In this document: piece after piece, positions 1 to 11,456 of the stretch
How positions within the stretch are numbered: position 1 is the first letter of the stretch
Layout of the letters: the number at the start of each line of letters is the position of its first letter
From: Porites lutea
Lineage: Eukaryota > Cnidaria > Anthozoa > Scleractinia > Poritidae
Reading direction: 5' to 3'
DNA length: 64,000 nucleotides
Assembly (NCBI RefSeq): GCF_958299795.1
Contig: NC_133209.1
Span: 17,273,368-17,337,367, forward strand
Position numbers and translations under genes: made by a program
Notes under the pieces: generated by a model
Databases searched by the model: none
Told to the model about the DNA's origin: nothing
The model's input: only the letters and a program-made list of their open reading frames with translations

Positions 1-795
1 GCAAGTCACGGAGAGAAAATTTTTAGGTGTTCTCATTGATCAGCATCTCTCTTGGAAACCACATATTGATTTCGTCTCAAAAAAAAATTTCGAAAAGTGT
101 GGGAATTATTGCGAAAGCCCGCTTTTACCTATCATCCCAAACTTTGATGACCTTGTATTACTCCCTTGTATATCCCTTCTTAACATACTGTAATGTCGCC
201 TGGTCCTCCACCTACTGTTCCAACCTAAACTGTATTTACCTTTTGCAAAAGCGTCTAGTGCGACTCATAACAAAAGCTCACTATCTAGCAAATACCGCCC
301 CTTTATTTAGCCAGCTTAAAGTCCTTGACATATTTAGTATTAATTCATTTTCTGTCGCTACCTTTATGTATTCTTATCACCATAATCTTTTGCCTAATAG
401 CTTTCATGACTTGTTCTTAAGTAGTAATCAAGTCCATCAATACGAAACTCGACTAGCCTCTCAATATAGACCTCATTTTTGTAGAACAAATATAAAGCAA
501 TTCAGTATCCTTTACCGAGGACCTAAAATCTGGAATTCGTTGCCTGTTTCACTAATTAGCTCTCCTTCTATATCTGTTTTTAAAAAAAATTTAAAGAATT
601 ATCTCACTGATAGCCGATCTGTCGTTTAATTTTCTGATCTTGCTCACTCTGCACTTAGCCATGAACTTAGTTCACTAGGTAGTTGAAGGAAACCTATTAA
701 TATAAGCTTCAAGCTTCGTTAGGCTTCCTTGTCACATTAGTTTTATAATTTAATTAACACCTTTTGTTCATGTTGTGTAAGGTTTTGTGAGTGAC

Positions 796-826
<31 letters not shown>

Positions 827-829
827 AGC
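1..829 (+). mobile_element. LINE 3' fragment (CR1/L2-like), reverse transcriptase C-terminus
   Basis: The translation is the C-terminal part of a non-LTR retrotransposon ORF2: FLGVLIDQHLSW, then AKARFYLS, LYYSLVYPFLTYCNVAW, and a tail with GPKIWNSLP and SVFKKNLKNYL. These are the thumb and C-terminal motifs usual in CR1/L2-type elements. The element enters from beyond the left edge. One frame change lies at the poly-A run near position 80, after which a single frame runs to the stop at 627-629. The 3' end carries an (AAAT)n tail at about 797-828, as expected for this clade. It is 5'-truncated and not functional. Confidence 0.85.
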
Positions 830-1034
830 GCATTTTGTAAAGATAACTTTTCCCGCTTTATGAGCTTTTTTTATATTCTATTCCATTAATGTTCAACCTC
901 CCTCAAAAAGCCAAATAATATAAGTGCGATTGTTAAAAAAAGCGTTTTACCTGTTTTCGTGAATTCGCTACCCAAAGATCACTATGCTGAAAGGACAGGA
1001 CAAAATTTCCAGGAGAGAGGCATTAATTTTTTTT

Positions 1035-1640
1035 CCCACGAGGTTACAAAGAGAAAATGCAATGATTAATGTAACCATCAGGTATACTCTACCCACGAAG
1101 TTACGGACAGCAAATGCAGTAATTATTATTGTTAATGTAACCATCAGGTATGTTCTACCCACGAAGTTACAAAGAGAAAGTGCAATGATAATTATTAACG
1201 TAACCTTCAGGTATGTTCTACCCACGAGGTTACAGAGAGCAAATGCAGTGATTATTATTAAATGTAACCGTCAGGTATATTCTACCCACGAGGTTACGGA
1301 GAGCCAAATGCAGTGATTATATATTAATGTAACCATCAGGTATGTTCTACCCACCAGGTTACAAAGAGAAAGTGTAATGATTATAGTAACGTAACCTTCA
1401 GGTATGTTCTACCCACGAGGTTACCGAGAGCAAATGCAGTGATTTTTCATTAATGTAACCATCAGGTATGTTCTACCCACCAGGTTACAAAGAGAAAGTG
1501 CAATGATTATTATTAACGTAACCTTCAGGTATGTTCTACCCACGAGGTTACAGAGAGAAAATGCAGTGATTATTATTAATGTAACCTTCAGGTATGTTCT
1601 ACGCACGAGGTTACAGAAAGCAAATGCAGTAACAGTTATT
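1035..1640. repeat. Minisatellite, about 10 units of 62-66 bp in two alternating unit types
   Basis: The core ACCCACGAGGTTAC recurs at about 1091, 1157, 1220, 1284, 1349, 1411, 1474, 1538 and 1601. Two unit types are visible after the core: A (aaagagaaagtgcaatg, followed by gtaaccttcag) and B (gagagcaaatgcagtg, followed by gtaaccatcag). They mostly alternate. Each unit holds GTAACC and, about 27 bases later, GGTTAC, so each can fold into a small stem. Open reading frames on both strands here are products of the repetition, not genes. Confidence 0.9.
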
Positions 1641-2948
1641 AGATTTTAGTGCAACTATCAGGTTGAGTTCCTCCATTAAAATAGTTTTTTGCTAGGGTTA
1701 AACAAGTTTGGCTTTCATGAGTTTCAAGGTGCAAGAAATTATCAGCATAATTATAGCACACAAACATTGTCATCTAATTTTTCGCACGTAGCCGGAATAA
1801 GCCAAGAAATGAAGCATATATAACGAAAAATCTATGATCTCCATATTAACTAAATTATACTAAACGTTGCGAAAGAAATTATTGTTTGTATCCGTCTTAT
1901 CCATTGTAAAAGCGATGAGTCATCGCATGACATTCGGTATATTAAACAGAGGTAATACTCACGGGTTTCACGAGTTGTATGCACTATTTTTCGCCGAGAA
2001 ACAAATTTAAACTTCAATTCTTACCTTACAGTAGTCCGTTCTTTTACCGTGCATTCGACAACAAATCTGTTAAAGGCGAACAAAGCGATTCCGGCACTCT
2101 TCTTTATGATGAGTAGCAAGCCGCAGGAACTGAAGCCGCTTGACTGAAGTAAAATCCACCGATATGCACAGCATTCTCACTACAAATATAAACAAACATC
2201 GCGGGGAAACAAAGACGAGGAGGAAAAATTGCCAGATCTTCGCCTCGGTAATGTATTCCAGCTACCATGCCGGCGTATCTCCAGAAGGTGGACTCGAAGT
2301 GGGACCTTGTGATTTTTTGCGCGCAAACTAATTTATTCTGGCGCGAAATGAAGATTAACAATATGTATACTGAAATCTAATCCACGACAAGAAGATTTTC
2401 ACACTGTAGCGCGACATATTAAATGCCTATTTTTACAAGTACGCGGAGAAAGTGGTCCACTAGTTTAACTTTCTTAAGATGAATTTACTCCACAAAAGCA
2501 AAATGAAATGCTTTATCTCTATGTTGTTTACGTGCCTGATTAGAAGGCAGAAGTAAATTCATCATACAGACCCCATCAAAATGAAAGTACACGAATGAAA
2601 CGGAATAAGTCTGGGACGGTGTAGTTTCTACTCAGCAGCTTCTTTGTTTTTATAACAAAAATTTAATGTTGCAGTCTGTTTTAAACGTTGGCATATCAAC
2701 GCGCACAGTCATTGAATGAAAACAACAGTCACGATCACGTTCTTCGAAACCGACCAGACGCGCGCGACCCACCACTGTTATGGTAAGCAATTATCCTGAA
2801 GGTCTTAATGTTCCCGTGACAGTCTTCGCACTGAAGGTGTAAATGGTAACCGAACGGTCGCTATGATCATCAGAAAGACCTGTCAACTTTGATGATTTAA
2901 CTGATTAAATTACGGGACAAAAATTTTACTGCTTGCGGCTCCTCGTGT
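1641..2948. other. Non-coding stretch, nothing recognised
   Basis: AT-rich sequence with only short random reading frames on both strands. No tRNA, repeat terminus or conserved protein motif was recognised by eye. Confidence 0.5.
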
Positions 2949-3727
2949 ATCATAGCAACGAGATGACACTATTACCTATCATTCTTGCAGCAGTATATCT
3001 CGTCACTGGGAACTGTTCTTCGAAAATCATTCACGAGAGCTTTTTCCTCCAATAGTAGCCTCGATGTTCGTGAAGTTTAAGCGAAATCTGTAAGAGCGTT
3101 ATCGAGATATTTTGGGATAAAGTTTTTATTGTTAGAAACGCAGTAAAAAATGGACAATATTGTTGTTTGGCCGTTATCAGTTGAAAATGAAGCGCTTTCG
3201 ACATGCAATTTCACCTCAAAGTAGTTTCAATCTTTTTAAAAGCGTATGTGAAAGATCATGGGAGATAGCTCCAGCCGAATGCTAGAAAGAAGCTAGGGTT
3301 TGATTAGTACGTATCGAAGCGCTCTCGTTAGCAGCTTTGTAACATTTTGGTCTTCTTTAACAAATTAGCAAATATTTTTTAAACGGCTCGGTAGAATTTT
3401 TTAAAAATTTAAGATTCTTGAGATTAACCTTCCTTTTATATGACCTTTTAGTTTCAAGATTATTGATATATTGTAAGGCAGTAAAATAAGGGCTATAGAT
3501 AACAGCCGAACCCAAGATTGTCCATTTTTCACCGTATTTTTAACCACAAAATCTTTATCCAAAAATATCTCGATAACGCTCTTACAGATTTAGCTCAAAC
3601 TTCACGAACATCGAGGCTGCTATTGAAGGAAAAAGCTCCCCTGAATGATTTTCAAAGAACAGTTCCCAGTGCCGAGATATACTGCTGCAAGTAAAATAGG
3701 TAATAGCGTCATTTCGTTGCTATGATA
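2949..3727. mobile_element. Foldback element with inverted arms of about 230 bp
   Basis: The left arm (about 2949-3181) and right arm (about 3497-3727) are imperfect reverse complements. Shared landmarks are ATCATAGCAACGA, GCAGCAGTATATCTCG, CTGGGAACTGTTCTT, CTCGATGTTCGTGAAGTTT and GAGCGTTATCGAGATATTT. About 315 bases of unrelated spacer lie between the arms, and no transposase frame is present. This is a non-autonomous foldback or MITE-like element. Its superfamily was not identified and no clear target-site duplication was found. Confidence 0.75.
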
Positions 3728-3898
3728 AATAACTCCGATGCCGTTCCAACCCTGATCATAACAATTTTTCATCTCAGTCATCTAATACAACTGTGGTGGC
3801 AATTTTTTTCCAAAACCCTCTTTTTATGGCCACGTAGTTTATGCTCAAACTTGGCAGGTATTGGCCCTGAAAAACTGTATCGAGCCACCTTACAAGCA

Positions 3899-4620
3899 GA
3901 GTACCTGTACAAACCGTGCGGTCGTTGCCTTTTTGTACATTTATATAGGATATAAAATTAACATAATTATGGTGATTCCCATTGGCTAGTTATTCCCGAA
4001 TTAGTGCGTTGATTATCCCTTTATGACAACATGATGATCTTACTTTAATAATAATGCGTATTGCTGAATCTTTCGAGGATAAACGGCGAATTTGGTTGAA
4101 TCGTTCAACGTACCACAGAGTATTAGACCTTGCACTCAAATCACCCGAGAATTCGGCGTTTCAGATCGAAAGGTCGATAATAAGGCAACATCACGTTTAT
4201 TTGGACAATACAAAGCAAAATAAATGGCAGTATTTCAGGCGGGATATTGCTATCTTACTGATCTATCGGCGGTCAGTGTACAAGATTTTCCCTACATATT
4301 GTCAAAGGTGCATGATTGAACAGCTCATTTTTGGGCACTGTGGGTAGATTTGAACTGATATACTAGGAGGTTGATATATCAGAGGAGACGACATACAATT
4401 ATTTCCCCGTCAGGGATTGATGTTTTCTCGGTTACATTTGTTAGTGGATAAACGATATCCCATATAAACTTCACCTCAAATTTTTTTCATCACGGGTTAT
4501 GAAGGACGTCCTTATAGCAAACTTTGCTCGATTTTCACCAATAACTGGGACTGTTTAAACAATGAAATAACTAACAGGGAAACAGGGAATCACGCAAAGC
4601 GGTACCCGGAGAGCACTTTT
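3899..4620 (+). repeat. Block d, copy 1: conserved region upstream of the cytokine-like gene
   Basis: Near-matches lie at 28065-28760 and, more diverged, at 48130-48760, each time upstream of a paralogous gene. Landmarks are ACCTGTACAAACCGTGCGGT, a CCAAT box in reverse (CCCATTGGCTAG), TAAACGGCGAATTTGG, and GGGAATCACGCAAAG near the right end. The three copies keep non-coding landmarks but no common reading frame, so the reading frame at 4054-4347 is probably fortuitous. The block probably holds promoter or 5'-UTR exon sequence. That role is inferred from position only. Confidence 0.6.
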
Positions 4621-5184
4621 TTTTGCCTGTGTCACTATGATTTGGGTAACTCCATACTCGCTCTATAGATCGACTAGGGATTTGGGTTTCCCCTTCTCAT
4701 AATATCGCTTTACTGTGTTAATTATAATCTCAGGTACCCTGCCGGGGTTTCTAAATTATTATCGGTTTGGTTATCCTCGGTATATTTCTAACCTAAGAGG
4801 AGATGTCAAATATTTGAAAATTTAGTGAACGGTTTCCTTTTTTGACATTTTTGTAAACGCAAACTTTTATTTATTGTTGTACAGAATACCTGTAAAAACC
4901 TCTGTATTTTAGTGAATCCCGGGCCAAACATAAAAAGAAGACTCGCAACTTTGCTGCTCACCCTCGCGTTCTCTGGCGTCTCGATTCACTCGTTACTTGA
5001 AATGGAAAGTCTATTTCTTACCCAGAAAGGTTATCCTATAAAAACGCTTCCAAAGGGTTTAAAATTCAGTTGAGGAAGTTATATTCACGCCGCATCCCCG
5101 TCAAAAATGCTCGAACAGATTTGTATGGCCACACTTCTAAATTAAACATGAAGTAAAATTGAACGTCCCTTGCAATGTGTTTTA
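4621..5184. other. Upstream sequence specific to gene copy 1
   Basis: About 560 bases separate block d from the MITE here. The same interval in copy 2 is almost absent (only about 25 bases remain near 28775-28800), so one lineage has an indel. No gene or repeat terminus was seen. Confidence 0.4.
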
Positions 5185-5662
5185 CAATCGACTCCCGCGA
5201 TAGCTCGAACCTTCTAGGGAAACTGAAAAAAAGTTCCAGTTAGCAGGAGCTCGATCAAGTTATCAGGAGCTCCAAGCAAATAACTTGGAATAAGCAAATA
5301 AGCAAATAGATGCATGGGGAGTGAATGCACTTCAAGGGCAGCGAGACTGATACAGATTGACATTTCGAAAAAGGAATTAAGTAACAAAGCTTGATTGATA
5401 TACATGGATGTACACTGAATTTGAACTGGAGTGACACGAAGAATTCTTGTTTTGATTGTTTCTTTTTTCTTAGTGTTCTGTTTTTTCAATGCTGGTTTCG
5501 GACTTCAATGCACGGTTTGTTTTCGACTTGTAACACGTTCAAAACATGGTTCGAGTTATCGAGGGTAGAATTATATAGAAATGATCTGAAGGGAAACAAA
5601 AATGAACTCGAGTTAGCGCGAGATTCGAGTTAGCGAGGGTTCGCGTTATCGAGAGCCAACTG
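5185..5662. mobile_element. pogo/Tigger-like MITE, copy 1 (TA target site)
   Basis: The ends are CAATCGACTCCCGCGATAG on the left and TTATCGAGAGCCAACTG on the right, in inverted orientation, with TA on both outer sides (5183-5184 and 5663-5664). Internal sequence repeats the motif ctcgaac/gttcgag. This terminus style and the TA duplication suit the pogo/Tigger branch of Tc1-mariner. No transposase is encoded. The homologous insertion is at 28801-29255, and gene copy 3 has an empty site near 48980. Confidence 0.7.
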
Positions 5663-5802
5663 TATTTACTAACGGTTAGATTCGGCGACTTTTAGCCGTA
5701 GACCTGAGGGTTCACAGGTTTCATGATATTCAAATTTATGAAATCTTTCCTGATTTAATCGGATATTAGTGTGGCCTCCCTATTGTACTGGGATTTTAAT
5801 AT

Positions 5803-5830
5803 GTTTTTCATTTTCCTTATCTTTCCGTAG
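5803..5830 (+). other. Predicted 3' splice site directly before the ATG of gene copy 1
   Basis: A pyrimidine tract (ttcattttccttatctttc) ends in CGTAG immediately before the ATG at 5831. The same arrangement precedes the other two copies (ending at 29321 and 49126). This suggests that a 5'-UTR exon lies upstream and the whole coding sequence is in a later exon. A coding upstream exon is possible, but the predicted signal peptide begins right at this ATG. Confidence 0.6.
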
Positions 5831-6478
5831 ATGGCCATTCGAGTACTTTTCTTGGCTGCTAATCTACCTATTCTTTTCGGCGGATTGATTTGGAGGTGGA
5901 AAGTTCCACGCAATGGCGAAGAGTTAACGAAAGGCCTCAAACTTTTGGGATTAAAGCCAGGCCCACTGGGCTACTTCAACCCTGCTTACATGGCCTTTAC
6001 TAAAGCGGAAGCGGATAAATTTCCCAACCTGCTGTCCTACCACACGATGTTGATAAGGATGAAAATCTACAACATTACTCGGAAATTCGCTCAAATTCCT
6101 GTGCAGACTAATAGAAGTAGAATAAGAAGGGACGAGTCAAGCGACTACAAAGACAGGACGGGCAGGTCGACGGGCCGGGCCGGGGCCGGGGCTGGCCAGT
6201 TCTTCCCCAATACAACCTCTACAGGTGATTGTGAAAATAAAACAGAAGGACTTTGTGACCTTTGTGCGGCTAAAACTGATCTGGGACCTAACAAGATACC
6301 CAGGTATATTAACGTAATGGTGTGTAGAGGAGAGCAATTTTGTGGAGAAGGCAACGTGGGAGGCCAGTGCACAAACTCTACTGTGGAACAAATGTTCTTA
6401 ACGAAAAATAAAAAAACAAATCTTTGGAAAGCTTACACGTAGAGAATTACTATATGCTGCGAATGTGTACTGATGTAA
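5831..6478 (+). pseudogene. IL-17-like secreted cysteine-knot protein, copy 1, premature stop
   Basis: The open frame gives 203 residues ending at TAG 6440-6442. It starts with a hydrophobic signal peptide (residues 1-20), followed by the family's conserved pro-region (GEELTKGLKLLGLKPGPLGY), an NRSRIRR furin-type site near residue 100, a GAGAG-rich linker and the Cys-rich domain (C..TEGLCDLC, VCRGEQFC). Copies 2 and 3 have a glutamine codon (CAG) where this copy has TAG. Beyond the stop the same frame would read RITICCECVLM to TAA at 6476-6478, so the conserved terminal cysteines lie outside the readable protein. Residues just before the stop (KNKKTNLWKAYT) are also diverged. A LINE remnant begins about 110 bases downstream. 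It is probably a recent pseudogene; a shortened product cannot be excluded. Confidence 0.75.
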
Positions 6479-6589
6479 TTAATACATAGGGAACACACAC
6501 TCTTATTTGTTAACTGCAAATGGGAATTAAATGAGGGATAAAAACTTACCTGTTCTGGTCTTGAATCTGCTGCCGGGCAAAGTGAAATG

Positions 6590-7015
6590 GAGGTTATTCT
6601 ACGATGCAAAAACGATGTTCGTGTCGGCTCAACGAATATAACCAACAGTGAAACGCGAGAAGTCCCCAGACCCAAAACTGAGTCTGCAAAGAGGAGCCTA
6701 CACTACAGAGGATCTGTTCTGTGGAACAAGATTCCCTCAGAGATTAGAAAACTGCCTAGTTTAAATGTTTTTAAATGTTTTTTTCATTCAATTCATGGGA
6801 AAGATTTTTCTAATACACCATGACCCATTGTAACTCTTATTATTCATAATGTAAGTTTTTGTATTTTTAACATTATAGTCAATAGTTCCTTAGTCTTTTA
6901 GTCTTAGTATTTTAGTCTAGTTTTAAACACGATTCCTAGGAAGACCATGTAAAATGATACGATTTCGTGTATAAATAAAGATTGATGATGATGATGATGA
7001 TGACGATAATAACAA
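6590..7015 (+). mobile_element. LINE 3' end (CR1/L2-like)
   Basis: The frame at 6587-6823 encodes PRPKTESAKRSLHYRG, then LWNKIPSEIRKL and a FK-F-HSIHG tail. This is the extreme C-terminus of a CR1/L2-type ORF2 (compare RSLSYSGAKLWNSLP). The 3' end is an (ATG)n microsatellite at about 6985-7003, the usual tail for this group. It is severely 5'-truncated; the left boundary is approximate, somewhere between the gene copy 1 stop and 6600. Confidence 0.75.
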
Positions 7016-8019
7016 CCGCGCACGTAACCCCCCCCCCCCCCTTTTTTTAGTTGTCTATTTTAGCCGACTTTCATTCTTCCATTAATCTCCTTTTTGAGAA
7101 GTCTATCAGTGCAGCAATACATATATTTGCAAATCGCTTTTGACTTAGGACATGAATTACGGTTTTCGTATGTGCATATCCGAAAAGACTAGGGGTTTCT
7201 AACCATTTGTAGATGTCAGAACAAATGCCGGCACAATCTCATCAGGACCCTGGGTGTTGATCAGCGCCCAGTTGTTCGAAGGCCGATTAGCGCTAAACCT
7301 AGAGTTAAATTTAACCTTGGTTTCTTTTTCTTGTGCTCAAAAGCATTTTCTTGGATAATTTTCTCTGTTATTTTTAGAGCTTCCAATCATCAACCTGTAG
7401 ACAAAAAGTATTAAAACTGAAATGCTTTTTAAGCTTTCAAATCTGAATTAAAATCCGCACTAACCCTAGGTTATCTTACTGCTTTAAACAACTCGGCCCA
7501 GGACCTCTGCGACCTCATGTTTAATTGCTTGACAGGCTGGCGCGCAAGTATTGAAAAATCCAATCAAACCGGGCTGAATCTTGCTATTTTTCTCTTTCTT
7601 TTCCCTATGATAAGATATCAATATATAACTGTCTTCTTTTTTTCAATCACTATTCTTTTAAAAGTATTTTTGTTAATATCATTTTATTATATCACTGAAA
7701 GGGGCCTTTGAATGATTTATCATTCGTGTGCAAATCATTTTAAGGAAGTATGGTACTGGACTCAGTTCTGAAACTAAATGTTGATGTTTAAGGTTAAAAG
7801 TGATGAGCCGATGATCAATTCAACTGCCTATTCTACCTTGGCAACGACAAAAATATTTTTAAAGTAAAATGTAATGTTAATTACTATCCTCAATCAGTTA
7901 GTTTAGTCACCTAACCAAGCAGTTAAAGGCAATTTAAGGGACTGCTGTAATGGTGGTTGTAATTCTCTATTTAAGAGTGGCTTTCCGTAAATATCGACCC
8001 ACGGTCGGCACAAGTTGAC
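7016..8019. repeat. Blocks a and b, copy downstream of gene 1
   Basis: A C-rich run (7030-7040) is followed by block a at about 7170-7260 (cctttgtagatgtc-type motif: CCATTTGTAGATGTCAGAAC, then ATCTCATCAG) and block b at about 7590-7960 (tgatttatcattcgtgtgc, gatgatcaattcaactgcc). The same blocks, in the same order, precede gene copies 2 (26.7-27.4 kb) and 3 (46.8-47.5 kb). Here they are not followed by blocks c and d, so this is probably the truncated start of another array unit. No gene was found. Confidence 0.55.
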
Positions 8020-8612
8020 AATTTGATTTCGCTCATATTTGGCTCATCGATAACCCTTAATGAGCAATGAAACATGCTGTAGTTAGTTTTCTTAAATAAC
8101 GTGTTCTTTTGTTAAAATTCGAGAAAACTCATTTTGCCCTTTCAGAGCTCAAAATCCACTTCCGGTAAAGCGAAATTTTACACAAATTCCATTGACTCGT
8201 ACGTCAAACCACAACGATTTGGCAGCCTTTGAAGAACACGAATAGTTTTTATGACCCTTTCTTTATTATAAGGCGATAAATTTGTGAAAGCTGTAATAAG
8301 TTTGTGGCCAAAAAGGTATTGTTAAAAATAGGCCCTATTGAAAATTTCTGCCGTTCAAAATTATAGGGATAAAATAATGCAAATTTTTACAATGCGCTAT
8401 ATCTTAAAATTCCGCAAATTGACTTTCTACTGCTTAACTAGGCCCCAATCTATCAGAAAATCGAAACAAATCTCTGGGCAAACGATTTTAAGTAGCCCGC
8501 AAGACGTTGAGTTCAACCCTAATTTTGCAAAAAAGAAAGGCGACATTGCCGTGGTTAAAAATAGCGTTACACGGCCCGTCACGCCAGTGTTACCGATAGA
8601 TGTGCTTTAAAC
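8020..8612 (+). repeat. Dispersed repeat R1, forward copy
   Basis: About 600 bases match the reverse complement of 12783-13385 along the full length. Landmarks are ACCCTTAATGAGCAATGAAA, TTCCGGTAAAGCGAAATTTT, GACCCTTTCTT and CGGCCCGTCACGCCAG. A 90-codon frame (8338-8610) has an alignable counterpart on the other copy (shared TRPQ, KQISGQTILSSPQD, FNPNFAK, VVKN, VTRPVTP). The upstream part of that frame is not conserved in phase. Class unknown. Confidence 0.7.
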
Positions 8613-10532
8613 AATTTACTTAAAGGCAGATTAAAAGCCAGTTCGAAGTTAAATCTTTCATTAAACCTATTATTCTCATTGGTTGCAGCATTTTCTTCAG
8701 ATACAACATTTAGGGTCCCTGGGATAGCGTCACACACTCTTTCATGTTCAGTTTCAGACTGGCGATTTCCATCACAAAATGGTATATAAACAGAACAAAA
8801 TCTAAAAACTAAAACTAACTACTGAATGAATTTTTGCATTGAGAGATATTTGCGAATTAAATCATCGCCAATCAATGCCATTTGGTTTATAAAAACTAAT
8901 TTCCTTGAAGCAATTTTAAAGAATAAAAATATTTGAGACTAAGTATTGGTGCAACAGTTCTTTTCGAAGTTTTTACCCTTGCGGGCTCTCAAAACTGAAA
9001 AAATAAGCTACGTGGAAGCCCCAAGAGGAGCATATACTTGTATGACAACGTGTTTGAATCATGAAGCTACTGCATGACTATGACCCATTAAAACAAACTA
9101 AGAGGAATCTTTGGTGCCTTGCCAGGCTTACCAAAAACTCAGTTTCGGGTTGCTTTCGACGTTTCAGTGGAAAATTCCTGAAACAAACGAACGTCTGAAA
9201 AGGTAATCGCCTATTTTCCTGGTTGGAAACTTCCAGGCGGAAGTTCGGATTTCATGTCTTCAAACCTTTTTTTGAATATTAGTTCCAGGCTTTCGCGGCC
9301 GTTTTTCATTAAACGAAACTGACTTAGGCAAATGGTAAACGCGATTACCGAACGGAATCAAAATTAATTAGTCCTGAATTCTCCTCACCATTTGCCCAAA
9401 CCGTTAAGCGACCGGTTTACCAATGTAAATAGTAGAAAAGCCTTGATGTCAAGAGCCTGCAATAAAGCTTCCTCTCATCGCTATCTGCCGCCAGGGACAT
9501 TTCATCAAAGAGCAGTGAGAGGCGGAAGTATCGGAGACTATGCGTCATATATCTTAAGTACTTTGAGGGGCTTTGTTAAGTGCATAATAGATCGTAGCAA
9601 GGGCAGATCGTTGCAATATCTCTAATTACTTATTAAGAGACACCAACAGAAAACTCTCGCTATTCCTCCACCCCAGAGAAATGTTAAGGAAAATAGTTTT
9701 TTTGGAGCAGTTCTTTGGAATAGCCTTCCTATATAATGACCAGCAGCAGGCAAAGTTTCGTGGGGTTTGAGGGCCGGCTGCAAACAATTCGTCTGGAGAT
9801 CTACACGGTACTTACGTAAAGCGGACTAAGGCTTTCAGTCTTCTAGTATTCGGTTTGTGACAAAGACAAAGGTATGGGTTTTGGAGGCCTGTTTGGGCGT
9901 CTAAGTTTCATGGAATAAGGTTACGGAGGATGAGGAAAGTCCTCGAGTCTGTCTTTCCTTTTTAGGTGTTCCCATTCGTTAGTTACAAGGTTCTTCTTAG
10001 GTTTCGTATTATACTCTATTTTGTTTCCCTATTTTTTTCTTTTTCTTTTTCTTTTTTTTCTTTTTTTTTTTTTGCAGAAACGACGATGTTCTCATTCCAA
10101 ACGCTGTTGAAAGGAACTTTCAGTCTTTTAACCTGTCATCTGCAGTTCAGTATTACAGCTAGAGTTTCCATGACACTAAAACGTCAATCAGTGCAAAGTC
10201 TTTCAGGCCACAAAGCAGCCCGTACTTTTTGCGTAAGCCAAGAAGGCGGAATAGTCGAGGTAATGGTCTGGAGCAAAACAAAATGGTCTTTCCCTCTTGT
10301 CTGGAGCAGAGGGGGCACGGCGGGGGAGGGGAGAGGTGAGTGAGACTGGGGAGGGAATCGAAAAATAAGTCTAAAAAATACAAGAGAAAATGACAAAGAA
10401 AAAAATAAAAGAAAGAAAACAAGAAAGAAAAAAAGTTTCGCCGTCTTCAAGCAGTTGAAAAGTTCTACCAAAGAAAAAGTACTACCAAATCCGTTCCTGC
10501 TGATCAATAACAAAGCGCCAAAAGTTGAATAT
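8613..10532. other. Non-coding stretch with T-rich and purine-rich tracts
   Basis: No gene recognised. Around 10018-10075 there is a long T-rich run and at 10370-10440 an A/G-rich run; these generate the low-complexity reading frames on both strands at 9966-10513. Near 9330-9420, short palindromic motifs (GCAAATGGTAAA and ACCATTTGCCC) hint at a small MITE, but its ends could not be set. Confidence 0.45.
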
Positions 10533-10913
10533 CGTATTTATTCGAATAAGCGCCTAACCTCGAATTAGCGCCCACCTCGAATAGGCATCCTAAAGGCAAC
10601 AAAGTTAATAAGCGCCCACCCCCACTCCACTCCCTCCCACACAAACTCAAATAAGAGACAATAAGTAATAAAGAGACCCTCCCGAAGACGGAGTTTTCGT
10701 CAGAGCATTTTACAGAAACCTTGCTTTGTTACATTTCTGCTTTTTGTTTTTACCATTTATTGTTTTGTTTCAAAACTAACATACTACACTTGGTGAGAAT
10801 GGCGAAAATTTAATAAGCGCCCAGCCTCGAATAAGCACCCACCTCGAATAAGCGCCCACTCTCAAGGTCCAAAAATTTAATATGCGCCCAGGGCGGTTTA
10901 TCGAATAAATACG
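10533..10913. mobile_element. MITE with CGTATTTATTCG termini
   Basis: The left end CGTATTTATTCGAATAAGCG is mirrored on the right by GTTTATCGAATAAATACG. Internally the phrase 'aataagcgcccacctcgaat' recurs several times on the left and near the right end, giving subterminal repeats. It has no coding capacity. Superfamily not identified. Confidence 0.75.
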
Positions 10914-11456
10914 GTATATACCATAAAAATTTGTAAATGAAGGACGCAGTTAACCTGAAACAGGCCTTCAGGTAGTTGGGAAAACGCAAAGAAAAGTGGG
11001 CTAGAAAAAATGGCGAAGGGGCGGGGTTAGGGAGAGAGGGCGAAAGGTCCTCCTACTCTTTCCCTCTTACTCTCTTCCACGTTTGTTTTCCTCCGCTCCC
11101 GATTTCGCGCCACTGTCCACTGTCCGCTATCCACTATCCACAGTCCACTGTCCACTACACCTGGAAAAGGCTAGTTCATAGTGGGCCAGAGAGTTTTTTT
11201 CCAATGGCGATGCAAGGGATCTATAGATGTCCATTTAGGAGCATTTGCCATTTTTAAAAGCTCATGATCACGCTGCAACTATTCCTGCTTTAGCATTAGT
11301 AAAACGACAGTTTTTTTTTTTTCTATTTTCTGGTTTGTTCTAGAGGAAAGTTTTTGGTGATTTGTTTTTGATGATGGTGTTTCATCGTCGATCGAAACGA
11401 GTTAAAATGTTTTCTGAAACGTTCGTTACAATGTAACTTTATGAGCGTGATAGTGT
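10914..11456. other. Non-coding stretch
   Basis: Contains a short repetitive CCACTGTCCACTATCCAC-type run at about 11111-11157 and an A/T-rich tail. The frame at 10976-11257 shows no family resemblance and is low-complexity. Confidence 0.4.

Noticed and set aside
984-1606. Several repetitive frames on both strands
   Set aside because: They are read-throughs of the 62-66 bp minisatellite; their peptides repeat with the DNA unit and alternate frames are equally open.
4054-4347. 97-residue frame in block d of unit 1
   Set aside because: The homologous blocks at 28 kb and 48 kb do not keep the frame, so it is not conserved as protein.
10159-10513. Phe/Leu-rich minus-strand frames
   Set aside because: They come from purine-rich low-complexity DNA and overlap a frame on the other strand.
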